Below are positions 11,284-25,820 of a stretch of 64,000 bases of DNA, one piece after another. How positions within the stretch are numbered: position 1 is the stretch's first letter; every line of letters begins with the position of its first letter. Source of the DNA: Hymenoscyphus infarciens (Eukaryota; Ascomycota; Leotiomycetes; Helotiales; Helotiaceae); NCBI GenBank assembly GCA_001414345.1, contig LLCB01000007.1, forward strand, positions 372,001-436,000, written 5' to 3'. A program made the position numbers and the translations under genes. The notes beneath the pieces were generated by a model. It saw only the letters and a program-made list of their open reading frames with translations. It did no database searches and had not been told where the DNA came from.

Positions 11284-14200
11284 TACTTTAGTAAAGAGAG
11301 TAAAAGAAGAGTAAAGATAGTAAAAAGTAACTAAAAAGTAGTAATAAAATTAAGATATTATAGACAATCCTCCTAGTATCTATATCTAAAGTATCTACTA
11401 CTATATACTCTTACTTCTTATCCCTCTTCTTATTATACTTACTATATATAATCTTAACCTTTTTAGTAGTATAAGAAGGTCGATTAGTAAGGGTTATTTA
11501 AAAGAGAGTATCTCTCCTCTTTCTCTTTAAATTAAGGCTATTTATAGAAGCAATTATAGTAATAGATATTATTTTACTTACTAGCGTATTTATAGGTATA
11601 AGAGGAGTAGATAAGAGCGAATTAAAGACTCTCTTATTAAGCTCTTAATCGAGTTTTAATTACTCTTCTTTATTAATTAATTTAAGCCTACCTTTAATAA
11701 TAGTAGTATTAATATCTATATATAATTAAGTATTAAGATCTCTTATAATTTACTTATTTATATCTACTTATTATTATACTACCTTATCTACTCTCTCTAG
11801 CGTATTTAACTTAATAGATACTATTAAGCTCTCCTTCTTCTTATCCTCTATAAGAGATAATAGCGAGTATAAGCCTAGGGTTAATACTTCTTTACTATTA
11901 GCATCCTCTTCTATATCTATATCTATATTCTTACTTCCTATATTACTCTTAGAACTATCTCTAGAATTATTATCTCTATCGTCTTCCTCTTTTAAATAAG
12001 CAACGACAATTATAGAGCAGTCTTCTAAGTAAGTAGCGATAATTATAAAGTAGTCTCTTAAGTATATAGTAATAATTATAGATATCTCTAAAAGATCGTC
12101 TAATTCTAAATCGTCTACTAATATTATACTTACTCTAATACTAGTACTATTCTCTAATAATAGTATAGGCCTAGTATCTCTCTCTCTATTCTAAGCGTTA
12201 TCTTTAAGTATAATAGGCTTATTATTAGATACCTTAATAGATACTAAGAGTTAAAGCGGAATTAGTAGCTCTTAGGTATCTTATAAAGGTATAATAGATT
12301 ACCTCTTTTTAGAAGATTAGAGCTTATTATTAGTATAGCTATTAAATACTATATATACTTTATAGTACTTTTTATTAATAGAACCTTTTAGTAAATTAAA
12401 GTATTAAATAAGAGCTTATACGTCGTCTACCTTCTTATAATCTATAGTACTTAATTACTTAGCTTTCCTCTTTCTAATAGTAACGTTTATAGCTAGAAAG
12501 ACGTCTTCTATCTTATTAGTAAGAAGTAGTATATTAATAGGATTCTACCTACTAGAAGTAGGGATTATATAGTAGATATCCTCTAAGAGCTTAATAATAA
12601 ACCTTTTAGCTTATATATTCTAGAGTACTAATTTAAAGTTAAATAGATCTTTAGAGTTACTAGTAGGTAAGTAAGACATTTAAAATAAAAAGTTGTTATT
12701 AATTTATACTCTAACTATCTTACTACGTTATACTATAGAAGTATATGTAATTATAGAGATACTCTTAGTAGTAGAGAAGTCCTTAGTACTCGTTATATAT
12801 ATATAGATATATAGAGCTACTTAAATATAGATTTTAATAATAGAGATAAGCTTTAGCGCTCTATAGATTAGAAGAGGAGCTAGGGAGCTTATACTAATTA
12901 GTAGTATATACTAAATTTAAAAGTACTACTTACTTTTAGCCTTTTTCTTATTAAGGATAAATCCCTTCTTATATACTTTCGCTTTAATTGTTTTAGTCTT
13001 ATTAGAAGCTTTTATAAAAAAGGTTTATCTAGCTCTAGCCTTTTCCTCTTAGATAGCTCGCTCTCTAGCTATAGCTAATTTATCCTTCTTTTACTTAATA
13101 ATAAGAGTAGAGTAGTTAGTAGTAAAACGTTCTATAGTAGCCTCTTACTTCCTTCTAGACTCTATAATTAACTATTATTTCTTCTTCTAGCTATTAAAGC
13201 TTTATACTATAGCTTTTATAGAGTAGTCTTTTACTTTTTATAGACAGTTCTTAATCTTATTATTAGAGAGTAGTTTACCTAGCCTCTAAGAAAGCGTAGA
13301 TATATAATTTTCTAGAGTACTTACTAGGTTTACTAGAAAGTAATAAGAGTATACTTTAAGCTTTAAACTCTTAGAATAAGGAGCTTAGACTTTTAGGTAT
13401 TTAAGAGACTAATATTAAGACATCTTAGCGTGTTTTTAGTATTATAGAGTAGTAGATATAGAGCTTCTAAAAGTATAAGTAAAAGTAATAGAATAAAAGT
13501 AGGAAAATTAAGAGACTATTCTACTTAAACTATATAACCTCTTATACCTTACTTCTTACTTTTAGCACTATTTATAAAGCTCTAATATACTATTCTAATA
13601 TATATTAAATAATTACTAGCTATATAGTATATTATCCTTTATAAAGGCTAGAACTTTATTTACTATTCTATAAGCATTTATAGAAGTAGATATAAGTAAA
13701 GCTAGATTAAAGAATATTCTACTCTAAGTAACTACTTAGAGACTAGCTTAGAAACCTCTTTAAGAGACTAAGAAGGTTCTAAAAGTAAGTAATTAATACT
13801 AAGCCTAATTTGTAAATTATTTACTATTACTAATAAAAGTTAGTAATCTATATACTTAAAATAGCCTAAAAATATAATATTCTAAATTAATTCTTTTATC
13901 TTTAATTTAAGTATAGAATAGTATTATTTATATCTATAAAGCTAACTAGAACTTAATAGACGTAGAACTTATAATATTATAATTTTTTAAAGATTTAAAA
14001 GTCTAAGATTACTAACTTTTATTAGTAGTAGTAAGTAATTTATAAATTAGACTTAGTACTAATAGTTATAGTTAGTAGGTTTACTCTACTAAAATCTCCT
14101 CTTAGATACTTAGAGAATTATATATTTATAACTATACTTAAAACCTTATATAAATTACTTCTAAATTTAATTAAAAGTTAATAAATATATCTATTTCTTT

Positions 14201-16116
14201 TTAAAGTTATATTAAGCCTTTTTTTATACTTAAAATATATAAATTTTAAGCTTAAGACTCGGCCTATATTTAGTATAGGTTTATTCCTAGTTTAGTATAT
14301 TTATTTACTTATTAATTATAAATAGTAAAAGTAACGCCGCTAGCTAACTCTCTACGCCTTTTATAGAGAGTAATATATACTTCCTTTATTATATTACTCT
14401 TTATTAACGTTTTATTTACTTTAGTTAGTAGATAATTATAATTATAGACTATTATAGAGTTTATAGTTAATTAGTAGATTATAATACTATAATTCTAGAT
14501 ATACTACTATAGCTAGAGATATATATTAAGTATAAGGTTACTAATATAGAAAGAAGGGATAGATTTAAGACCTTACCTTTTAAATAGATTTAAGAGAGTA
14601 TCTTTTAGTAGATAACCTAGGATTAGAGTTATTAAGACGCTCTACTATAATAACGACGTTTAATACTATCTATTAGTAAAAGAGCTTTATAAAAGAGAAG
14701 GCCTAATCTTAAGAATAAATTAGTAGCTTCTAAAATAGATTAATTAAATATAAGTTTATCTACTAATATCTATCTCTAAATCTCCTTTTAAATTATCTTT
14801 AACTAATAAAGTATACTTATTAGTTATATACTCTCTTAAATCCTTATCTAATCCTACTAAACTATTATTATCTAACTTCTCTAATTCCTTGTCTAAGAAG
14901 TTACTATTATATAGATAATCTAGTACTACGTTTATTACTTAATCGCTTCTACCTTTATTACTAAAGTATATACTAAATTTATCTTAATTAGCCTCTCTAG
15001 CTTCCTTTAATTCTTAAACTACTTTAAGATATAGCTCTTACTTATATACTCTCTCTAGCTTACCTAAAAGGCTTAATTCTACTAAATTACTCTCTTAGAT
15101 ATATACTAATAATTCTACTCTTAAATCTAAGTATACTATAGTATAAGTTTCTCTCTCTTTAGTATATATTATCTTATTAATTAGTAGTATATATCTATAT
15201 ACTAATAATTTTGTTTTATACTACTCTAGAGTTACCTAAGGCAAATATATATTAATATCCTAATTCTTATATAATTCCTAAAGCTTAGTAAGCTTCTTAG
15301 TAGACACCTTAATACTATAATCGTCTACTAGATACTCTTTACTCCTAAAATAGTAAAAGTTAGTCTATAGTACTTCTAGTACCTTATACTCTTAATTAGT
15401 ATTAGTACGAATATAATAGCGATTCTATATATATATAAACGTTTAAACCTTCTTCTAAATAATTAGAATATATATATATAATATAGTAATTATATTAGAG
15501 AGGCTCTTTTTAGAAAATAACCTCTTTTTATAAATACTCTAGAAGTATATCTTCTACTTATTTAAAGACTCTTTTATAAGCTATCTCTACTAAGCCTTAA
15601 TACGTTAGTTAGCTATAGAAGTACTAAACTAATATAGGTCTAAAAATTAGTATAGCTCTCTACTACTTTCTATAGCTTATTATTAATAAAGTATATAGTA
15701 AGCGTCTACTACTATTAGAAATTCTAATTCTTAATCTAATTATATATAGTATAGTATCTTTCTAAGACTACTTATAGTATTGCTATATTACTATAGAGTA
15801 GATACTACTATATTATTTAAGATATTATAATAGTTCTAAGAGATAAATTAAGTATAGGTATTAATACTAGTATATATCTTGATACCAACGAACCTTAATT
15901 TATAATATCTATTAATACTCTATATAAAATTAGGTCCTAGTATAATATACTTACCTTATATATCTTTAATCTCTTATAACCTTCGAGTATACCCTTTCTT
16001 ATTAACTTTCTAAAGCGCCTTTTAAATCTTATCTCTACTCTACCTTTTATCTCTATCTCTATTAACACTATAAGTATTTAAGTACGTATAGAGGAACCTA
16101 AGGCTAAAGCTTCTTA

Positions 16117-16822
16117 TCTCTTCAGTTATCCTTACACCTCACGTGTAGACGCGTTCAGTAGTCCGGTTTAAAACTACTCTTATTTAGGGTAGTTTCAGAC
16201 TAAAATCTAGGTAGCTTCGAACTACGATGCTGCTAAGCTAGTTTAGAAGTGCTAAGATATCAAAATCTAAATTAAAGCTATTTACACTTACTCTATATAT
16301 AGTAGAGGTGCGCCTCTTTCCACCTCTTTATTTAATCTCTCCCGTTCTCTTAATAACTTCTATCTTATGGAATTCTTTCCAGTTAAGAAACACGTCTGCG
16401 GGGCGTACTTGAGAGGCCTTCTTTTTAAGGACTTTTTTAGTAGCTTTTAGAGCTCTTTTAGTAGACTTTTTCGTACTAGGAGTAGCATTAGCCTTACGCT
16501 ATCCTAGATAAGGTATATTGATTAAAAAGAAGGATAAAAGAGTATAAAAGAGGCGGTAGAAGTAGTGGAAGTAGGTAGGGGAAACTTAGCTTATATACTC
16601 GTATTATAGGCTAACTTACGCTGAAATGACGATTTTTTTAGTAGGGCTTTTTAAACATAAGATTATAGATAAATCATTGTTCAATTTCTATATCGTTATA
16701 TACTTTAGTAGGGTTTAAAGAATAAGATAATAATTTAAATATTTGGTCGCGTCAGGGCTAGAAATATAAGGTTAGAACCGCGTTCCACTAAATCACGTGG
16801 GGTGTAAGGATAACTGAAGGGA
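16117..16822. mobile_element. MITE-like element, 706 bp, nested in element A
   Basis: Inverted termini TCYCTTCAGTTATCCTTA followed by CACCYCACGTG are seen at both ends, flanked by TA on each side. At the same place copy B reads CTTCTTATAGTACT, with no element. The interior (about 16330-16640) is less AT-rich than the host and has no intact frame. B keeps two adjacent TA dinucleotides. That would be a precise excision footprint if B once carried the element, or chance variation in an AT-rich target. A Tc1/mariner-type relationship is inferred from the TA flanks. Confidence 0.7.
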
Positions 16823-17327
16823 TAGTACTAAAGTAGCTATATTTGTAGATCTTATACTAAAGTATAGCCTCTAGCTTAGCACGCCTCTTCTAGGTATAAA
16901 ACTTCTTACACCGAAGTTCTATATTCTATTATATTCTTTAGAGCCTCTAAGGCTTAATTATAAAGCTCTCTTAATTTAATATATATATTATACTCGAATT
17001 AGATAATCCTATATCTTTAAAGAGATATACTACTTACGTATATAAGGCTAGTAAGAGTACGCTATTAACGTTCCTTCGAAGGTTCTATTCTATATTAATT
17101 TAGAGCTTAAGAGTAGTATTAGAGACGTTAATATTATAATCACTTTTAAGAATATTATATATCTCTTAAGTAGAGATCCTCTTTAGGTATAACTCCTCTA
17201 TAAACACCTTATATAGTTCTAAATCGATAAATTAACATAGTATATTTAGGCTTCTATTATATACTTAAAACTACTCTTTTTATACTTCCTACTATACTTA
17301 AAATTCTAGGATTATTATACTACGATA

Positions 17328-17735
17328 CTACTACTAAGGATATCGCACTTTAATAGGTGCTTAGAGCTACTACTAGAGCTTATTCTCTTTCTTCTCTTAT
17401 TATTATTAGTACTCGAATTTAAAGAGAGAGAGAGAGTATATATAGTAGTAGAATAGTACTTTTAAAAGAAGGAATAATATAAAGTAATATTTAAAAGAAG
17501 GAGTAACTAATTCGATTTATTTTAAGAGGTTCTACTACTAAGAATATTATACTTTAATAGATGTCTAGGGCTGCTACTAGAGCTTATTCTCTTCCTTCTT
17601 CTATCGTTGTTAGTACTCGAATTTAAGAGAGAAGAGAGAGTATATATAGTAGTAGAATAGTATTTTCAAAGGAAGGAATAATAAGAAGTAGTATATAGTA
17701 TTTAAAAGAAGAAGCGATATAAGAGGGTTAGTATA
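17328..17735. repeat. Tandem duplication of about 205 bp near the right end of element A
   Basis: Two adjacent units begin at about 17328 and 17533. They share CTACTACTAAG, CTACTAGAGCTTATTCTCTT, a GA-rich run, and TATATATAGTAGTAGAATAG. The same array recurs in element B. Confidence 0.7.
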
Positions 17736-17825
17736 TAGAGTAAGTATACTTTTTAGCCTATAAAATAAATGGCGCTAACCCTAATTAGGAAATTAGTATA
17801 TAATCGAGAAAAGTAGCTAAAAGTA

Positions 17826-17856
17826 CTTAAATAATCTTAAATTAAGATTATTTAAG
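17826..17856. repeat. 31-bp perfect palindrome near the right end of element A
   Basis: CTTAAATAATCTTAA is followed directly by its complement around a central A/T. The same sequence lies at 25911-25941 in element B, and a similar one lies near each left end (about 9920-9945 and 20140-20168), embedded in a direct repeat of about 75 bp. It is a likely structural or transposase-recognition site of the family; this is inference. Confidence 0.65.
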
Positions 17857-18161
17857 CTTTTAAAGTAAGCTAATTACTTTAATATTAAGTAATCTAGAGT
17901 AATTAGCTCAAAAAAGGCCTAGTTTTAAGATATAATTTAAGAACTTATTATAGTAATAAAAGTCGATTTATATAGTCTTTTTATATTATATACATATATC
18001 TCTTACTATAATATGTTTTAATTTAATGTTTAATACCTTTTATAATTATCTCTTGATTTATATGACTTTTGCGATTTACGATTTACGATTTGCGATTTAC
18101 GATTTACGATTTAGTCGATTCCGACTTTTTGGTGTATCTAGGACGCCCTAGCCCGACTATC

Positions 18162-19506
18162 TTAAGGTGCTTTGCTTGCGCTTTTTTGAGTAAGGACTTT
18201 GGCTGCTGTCGAAGTCTTGCTTTTCGTTTATTTTTTTGATGAGACTCGTTTGGAAGCACGAGTCCTCTAGGTGGACACCACCACTAATACTTTCCCCGTC
18301 AAGTTCCTTGACCACCTATTTCCTAATATGTCGATTACCAAAAAACCATTCGTCGCCAATTATTACTCAAGACTTAGTTCCAATTCGTTCCAAGGTCCAG
18401 AAATGCGGGAATGGATGGTCACAATAGTCCTTGTGATTTATAAAAGGTGTTATATTCTAATTAAGTAACTCAAAGGGAACTTGAGAGCCCTTTGGCTAAA
18501 GTCTGGAGTTTGTTTTGTGCTTTTCATATAGCAAGTCTCTACCCTTTACAACACAACCTCGCATGGAAATTTGGAAATTTTGGTTTCACTCTAATTGTTC
18601 CCTTCCTCACAACTAGCAAAGGAATAAAAGAGTTTAGGGAAGAATTGGATATAGAATCATTACTAGTACAAAAACTCAATTACCCGGGTTGAAGAGACTG
18701 GTTTTGCGCAAGTTGGCAATGTATTGAGGTCCAAATTCGGAGAAATTCCATCCGGAGTCCATAGTATCGACACTAGTGAAAGAATGTTAGAAAGCCTCTC
18801 GTAAAGCCTCGAGTCCCCTTCCAGCACAGCAATACCCTCCTTCCTATCTCTCACCACCTCAGTCAAGTACCCAAATTCCTTTGCCCTCTAAATTCTTCGC
18901 TTCTCGAATAACTACAGTATCTCTACGGAAAACTAACAACATCGCAGAATTCCTCAACTTCCAAGACTTCTCAACCTATACCTTCCTTATACAGGAACCT
19001 GCTGGAATTCTCCCCGCACACCCCTTGGGTTCTTGAAACTGGTAGAAGGCGTTTTCGAATGTGATGATAAGTTTACGTTGAAGTCCATCGGAACAATTTT
19101 CGTAACTTGGGTTCCGCACACATCGTCATGAAATAACTGTGCTGGTATGTATTTTGCTAAGATAAGGTGTGGCGTGGGTATAGGTAGTATCGGGAAGTGA
19201 CGGACACAAAGACATGCTGGGGAATTGGTTGTTCGGAAGTCCTGAGGGAGTTAGGAGATTGTTGATCCTCCTTTTTAGGCATCGTTTACAGATGTCGTTT
19301 CTGCCTAGGGGGAGTGGAAACGCGCGTTATCGAGTCTAGACTAATAGTCGAGACTAATGACTATTGTCGCTGAGCAAAACAAAAGAGGGGGTAGAGATGT
19401 AGCCTCTATAACCCACTTGCTATGTGTAACAACGAGAGCGATGAATGAAGAACAGCCTATGTGCACTTGAGTACAGCTTGCCATGATTGATGATTGATGA
19501 TTGCTG
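18162..19506. other. Unique DNA island between elements A and B, not RIP-mutated
   Basis: Base composition returns to normal immediately outside the element ends. A short open stretch (18271-18468, starting MDTTTNTFPVKFLDHLFP) has protein-like composition, but I find no family or complete gene. Another frame on the minus strand at 18663-18866 is equally unsupported. The sequence could contain a gene fragment cut by the transposons. Confidence 0.4.
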
Positions 19507-19548
19507 ATTGGTACGGCATCCCGTACGTACTAAAAGTCGGAATCGACT

Positions 19549-19593
19549 AAATCGTAAATCGTAAATCGTAAATCGTAAATCGTAAATCGTAAA
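19549..19593. repeat. AAATCGT heptamer array inside the left TIR of element B
   Basis: At least six head-to-tail copies of AAATCGT. Equivalent arrays, AAATCGC or AAATCGT or their complements, lie at 9226-9253, about 9330-9368, 18071-18112 and 26157-26315, always just inside an element end. Confidence 0.8.
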
Positions 19594-22500
19594 GCTTAGA
19601 TTTCTAAGTATATAGCTCTTTAGAGCTAAATCGCAAATCGCAAATCGTAAATTAATAAACATAGATTTTTTAAAGGCTATTTAGACATAAATCGAAATAC
19701 TTAAATTAGTAATCTTAAAGCTTAAAGTAAGGGTATTTGTAATTTGTAATACTTAAATTATAAGGCTTAAATCGTAAAATTTAAGTATAAATAGAAGTAG
19801 AAAGTAGAAGGTAATATAGTATATATATATCTATTAAATATATATATATTATAATTACTTGCTACTTACTCTTTATTAATATATACTACCTAGTACTATA
19901 CTAAATATAAGTATAATATAACTTTAAATCTATTATTTAAAATATTATAAATTATTAAAAGTAATATATATACTTAGTATAAATAATAACGTTATATAAG
20001 TACTTAATAAATAAGAAAGGAAAAGAGATAATTAAGACTTTTAATACTATAAGTATAGATATAATTTAACCTAAGAGTAAGAGACGCTAAGCTTAATTAA
20101 GTAATTAGTATATAATTAGTAAAGTAGTACTTAAAGTGCTTAAATAATCTTAAATTATAATTATTTAAGTACTTTAGTAAAGAGAGTAAAAGGAGAGTAA
20201 AGGTAGTAAAAAGTAACTAAAAAGTAGTAATAAAATCAAAGTATTATAAATAATCCTTCTAATATCTATATCTAAAGTATCTACTACTATATACTTTTAC
20301 TTCTTATCTCTCTTCTTATTATACTTACTATATACGATCTTAACCTTTTTAGTAGTATAAGGAGGTCGATTAATAAAGGTTATTTAAGAGAGAGTATCTC
20401 CTCTCTTTCTCTTTAAATTAAGGCTATTTATAGAAGCGATTATAGTAGTAGATATTGTTTTACTTACTAGTATATTTATAGGTATAAGAAGAGTAGATAA
20501 GAGTAAATTAGAAACCTTCTTATTAAGCTCTTAATTAAGTTTTAATTACTCTTCCTTATTAATTAATTTAAGCTTATCTTTAGTAATAGTAGTATTAATA
20601 TCTATATATAATTAAGTATTAAGATCTCTTATAATTTACTTATCTATATCTACCTATTATTACACTATCTTATCTACTCTCTCTAGTATATTTAACTTAG
20701 TAGGTACTATTAAGCTCTCCTTCTCCTTATTCTCTATAAGAGGCAACGACGAGTATAAGCCTAGAGTTAATACTCCTTCGCTATTAGCATCCTCCTCTAT
20801 ATCTATATCTATATCTATATCCTTACTTTCTATATTACTTTTAGAACTCTCTTTAGAATTATTATCTCTATTATCTTCCTCTTTTAAATAAGTAGCAATA
20901 ATTGTAAAGCGGTCTCTTAGATAAGTAGTAATAATTGCGAATATCTCTAAAAGATCGTCTAATTCTAAATCGTCTACTAATATTACGCTTACTCTAGTAC
21001 TAGTACTATCCTCTAATAATAGTATAAGCCTAGTATCTCCCTCTCTATCCTAAGCGTTATCTTTAAGTATAATAGGCTTGTTATTAAGTATCTTAATAGA
21101 TGCTAAGAGTTAAAGAAGTAGAATTAGTAGCTCTTAGGTATCTTATAAGAGTGTAATAGATTACCTCTTTTTAAAAGATTAGAGCTTATTATTAGTATAG
21201 CTATTAAATACTATATATACTTTATAATACTTTTTATTAATAAGACCTTTTAGTAAATTAAAGTATTATATAAGAGCTTATATATTATCTACCTCTTTAT
21301 AATTTATAGTACTTAATTACTTAGCTTTCTTCTTTTTAATAGTAACGTTTATAGTTAGAAAGATATCTTCTACTATATTAGTAAGAAGTAGTATATTAAT
21401 AAGATTCTATCTATTAAGAGTAAGGATTATATAGTAGATATCCTCTAAAAGCTTAATAGCGAACCTTTTAGCTTATATATTCTAGGATACTAATTTAAAG
21501 TTAAATAGATTCTTAGGGTTACTAGTAGATAAGTAAGGTACTTAAAATAGAAAGTTATTATTAATTTATACTCTAACTATCTCACTACGTTATACTATAA
21601 AAGTATATATAATTATAAGAATACTCTTAGTAGTAGAGAAGTCTTTAGTACTTATTATATATATATAGATATATAGAGCTACTTAAATATAGATTTTAGT
21701 AATAGAGATAGGCTTTAGCGCTTTATAGGTTAGAGAGAGAGGAGCTAGAGAGCCTATATTAATTAGTAGTATATACTAAATTTAAAAGTACTACTTACTT
21801 TTAGCCTTTTTCTTATTAAAGATAAATCCCTTCTTATATACTTTTGCTCTAATTGTTTTAGTCTTACTAAGAGCCTTTATAAAGAAGGATTATCTAGCTT
21901 TAGCCTTTTCCTCTTAGATAGCTTACTCTCTAGCTATAGCTAATTTATCCTCTTTTTACTTAATAATAAGAGTAGAGTAGTTAGTAGTAAAACGTTTTAT
22001 AGTAGCCTCTTACTTCTTTCTAGACTCTATAATTAACTGTTATTTCTTCTCTTAGCTATTAGAGCTTTATGTTATAGCTTTTATAAGATAGTCTTTTACT
22101 TTTTATAAATAGTTCTTAATCTTATTATTAGAGGGCCTCTAAGAAAGCGTAGATATATGATTTTCTAGAGTACTTACTAGGTTTGCTAGAAAGTAATAAG
22201 AGTATACTTTAAGCTTTAAACCCTTAGAATGAGAAGCCTAGACTTCTAAGTATTTAAGAGACTAATATTAAGACATCTTAGCGTGTTTTTAGTATTATAA
22301 GGTAATAGATATAAGGCTTCTAAAAGTATAAGTAAAAGTAATAGAATAAAAGTAGGAAAATTAAAAGACTATTCTACTTAAACTATATAACCTCTTATAC
22401 CTTACTTCTTACTTTTAATACTATTTATAAGGCTCTAATATACTATTCTAGTATATATTAAATAATTACTAGTTATATAGTATATTATTCTCTATAAAGG

Positions 22501-25440
22501 CTAGAACTTTGTTTACTATTTTATAAATATTTATAAGAGTAGGTATAAGTAAGGCTAGATTAAAGGATATTCTAATCTAAGTAACTACTTAGAGGCTAGC
22601 TTAGAAACCTTCTCTAGAGACTAAGAAGGATTCAAAGATAAGTAATTAATACTAAGCCTAATTTATAAATTATTTACTACTACTAATAAAAGTTAGTAAT
22701 CTATATACTTAAAATAGTCTAAAAACATAATATTCTAAATTAATTCTTTTATTTTTAATTTAAGTATAAAATAGTATTATTTATATCTATAAAGCTAACT
22801 AGAACTTAATAGATATAGAATCTATAATATTATAATTTTTTAAAGATTTAAGAGTCTAAGATTACTAACTTTTATTAGTAGTAGTAAGTAATTTATAAAT
22901 TAGGCTTAGTACTAATAGTTATAGTTAGTAAGTTTATTTTATTAAAATCCTCTCTTAAATACTTAGAGAATTATATATCTATAACTATACTTATAACCTT
23001 ATATAAATCACTTCTAATTTTAATCAAAAGTCGATAAACATGTCTATTCTTTTCTAGAGTTACGTTAAGCCTTTTTTTACACTTAAAATATATAAATTTT
23101 AGGCCTAGAGCTTAGCTTATATTTAGTATAGGTTTATTCCTAGTTTAGTATATCTATTTACTTATTAATTATAGATAGTGAAAGTAATACTACTAGCTAA
23201 CCCTCTATATCTTTCATAGATAGTAATATATACTTTCTTTATTATATTACTCTCTATTAACGTTCTATTTACTCTAGCTAGTAGGTAATTATAATTATAG
23301 ACTACTGTAGAGTCTATAATTAGTTAGTAGATTATAATACTATAATCCTAAAGTTACTACTATAACTAAAGATATATATTAAGTACGAGGTTACTAATAA
23401 GAAGAGAAGAGATTAAGGATTTAAGACCTTACTCTTTAAATAGACTTAAGAGACTATCTTTTAGTAGATAACCTAGGATTAGAATCGTTAAAGCTCTCTA
23501 CTACAACGATAATATTTAATATTATTTATTAGTAGAAGGGCTTTATAAAGAAGGAGGCCTAATCTTAAGAATAAATTAGTAGCCTTTAGAATAGATTAAT
23601 TAAATATAAATTTATCTACTAATATTTATCTTCAAATCTCCTTTTAAATTATCTTTAACTAGTAAGGCATACCTATTAGTTATATACTCTCTTAAATCCT
23701 TATCTAATTCTACTAAACTATTATTATCTAACTTCTCTAATTCCTTATCTAAGAAGTTACTATTATATAGATAATCTAGTACTACGTTCGTCGCTTAATT
23801 ACTTCTATCTTTATTACTAAAGTATATACTAAATTTATTTTAATTAGCCTTTCTAGCTTCCTTTAATTCTTAAGCTATCTTAGAGTATAACTCCTACTTA
23901 TATACTCTCTCTAACTTACTTAAAAGGCTTAATTCTATTAAATTACTTTCTTAGATATATACTAATAATTCTACTCTTAAATCTAAGTATATTATAGTAT
24001 AAGTTTCTCTCTCTTTAGTATATATTATCTTATTAATTAGTAGTATATATCTATATACTAATAATTTTATTTTATACTACTCTAAGGTTATTTAAGGTAA
24101 ATATATATTAATATCTTAATCCTTATATAATTCCTAAAGCTTAGTAAGCTTCTTAGTAAGTACTTTAATATTATAATCCTCTATTAAATACTCTTTACTT
24201 CTAGAATAGTAAAAGTTAGTCTATAATACTTCTAATATCTTATACTCTTAATTAGTATTAGTATAAATATAATAGCAATTCTATATATATATAAACATTT
24301 AAAGCTCTTTCTAAATAATTAAAATATATATATATAATATAGCGATTATATTAGAAAAGCTCTTTTTAGAAAATAACCTCTTTTTATAAATACTCTAAAA
24401 GTATATCTTCTACTTATTCAAGAACTCTTTTATAAGCTATCTCTACTAAGTCTTAATATATTAGTTAGTTATAAAAGTACTAAACTAATATAAGTCTAAA
24501 AATTAGTATAGCTCTCTACTACTTTCTATAACTTATTATTAATAAAGTATATAGTAAGCGTCTACTACTATTAGAGATTCCGATTCTTAATCTAATTATA
24601 TATAGTATAGTATCTTTCTAAGGCTACTTATAATATTGCTATATTACTATAAGGTAGATACTACTATATTATTTAAGATACTATAATAGTTCTAAAAGAG
24701 AAATCAAGTATAGATATTAATACTAGTATATATCTTAATACTAATAAACCTTAATTTACAATATCTATTAATACTCTATATAAAATTAGACCTTAGTATA
24801 ATATATTTACTATAAGTATTCTTAATCTCTTATAACCTATAATTATACCTCTCTTTATTAACTTTTAATAGTGTCTTTTAAATCTTATTCTAGTTCTATC
24901 TTTTATCTCTATCTCTATTAACACTATAAGTATTAAGGTACGTATAAAGGAACCTAAGGCTAAAGCTTCTTATAGTACTAAAGTAGCTATATTCGTAGAT
25001 CTTATACTAAAGAATAGCCTCTAGCTCTTTATACTCTTCCTATATAAGGAACTTTCGACGTTGAAAGCCTATCTTGAATTGTAATCTTTAGAGCCTCTAA
25101 GGCTTAATTATAAAGCTTTTACGATTTAATATATATACTATACTTAAATTAGATAATTCTATATCTTTAAAGAGATATATCACTTGTGTACGTAAGATAG
25201 GAGTAATCTTACTTTTTTTATACTAGCGAAGATTCTACTCTGTATTAATTTAGAGCTTAAGAGTAGTATTAGAGACGTTAATATTATACTTACTTTTAAG
25301 AATATTATATATCTCTTAAGTAGAGACTTCCTTTTGATATAACTCCTCTATAAACACTTTATACGGCTTTAAATCGATAAACTGACGTAGTATATTTAGG
25401 CTTCTATTATACGCTCAAAATCGCCCTTTTTACACTTCCT

Positions 25441-25820
25441 ACTATATAGAGCCGCTACTAGAGCTTATTCTCTTCTTTCTTCTATCGTCGTTAGTACTCG
25501 AATTTAAGAGAGAAGAGAGAGTATATATAGTAGTAGGATAACACTTTTAAAGGAAAGAATAATATAGAGTAGTATTTAAAGGAAGAAGTAACTAATTTAA
25601 TTTATCTTAAGAGGTTTTACTACTAAGGATATTATACTTTAATAGATACTTAGAGCTACTACTAGAGCTTATTCTCTTCCTTCTTCTATCGTCGTTAGTA
25701 CTTAAATTTAAGAGAGAAGAGGGAGTATATATAGTAGTAGAATAGCACTTTTAAAGAAAGGAATAATAGAGAGTAGTATATAGTATTTAAAGGAAGGAGT
25801 GATATAAGAGGGTTAGTATA
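25441..25820. repeat. Tandem duplication near the right end of element B
   Basis: Same repeat as at 17328-17735. The first unit is shortened at its start by an internal deletion relative to element A. Confidence 0.6.

Larger units (their letters stand above)
9290..18150. mobile_element. Element A: large TIR DNA transposon, RIP-degraded, carrying two nested insertions
   Basis: 8,861 bp between 5-bp target duplications GCCCG (9285-9289 and 18151-18155). The termini are inverted: TACGGCATCC at the left and GGACGCCCTA at the right, followed inwards by AAAAGTCGGA, GACTAAATCG and tandem AAATCGY heptamers. Internally it is collinear with element B, except for a 1,334-bp Tc1/mariner element (9950-11283) and a 706-bp MITE-like element (16117-16822). 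Removing these leaves about 6.8 kb, matching B. TpA is greatly over-represented, CpA and TpG are nearly absent, and every frame is full of TAA/TAG, so no protein is left. I cannot assign a superfamily: the 5-bp duplication resembles Transib or LTR elements, but the ends are TIRs, not LTRs. Confidence 0.8.
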
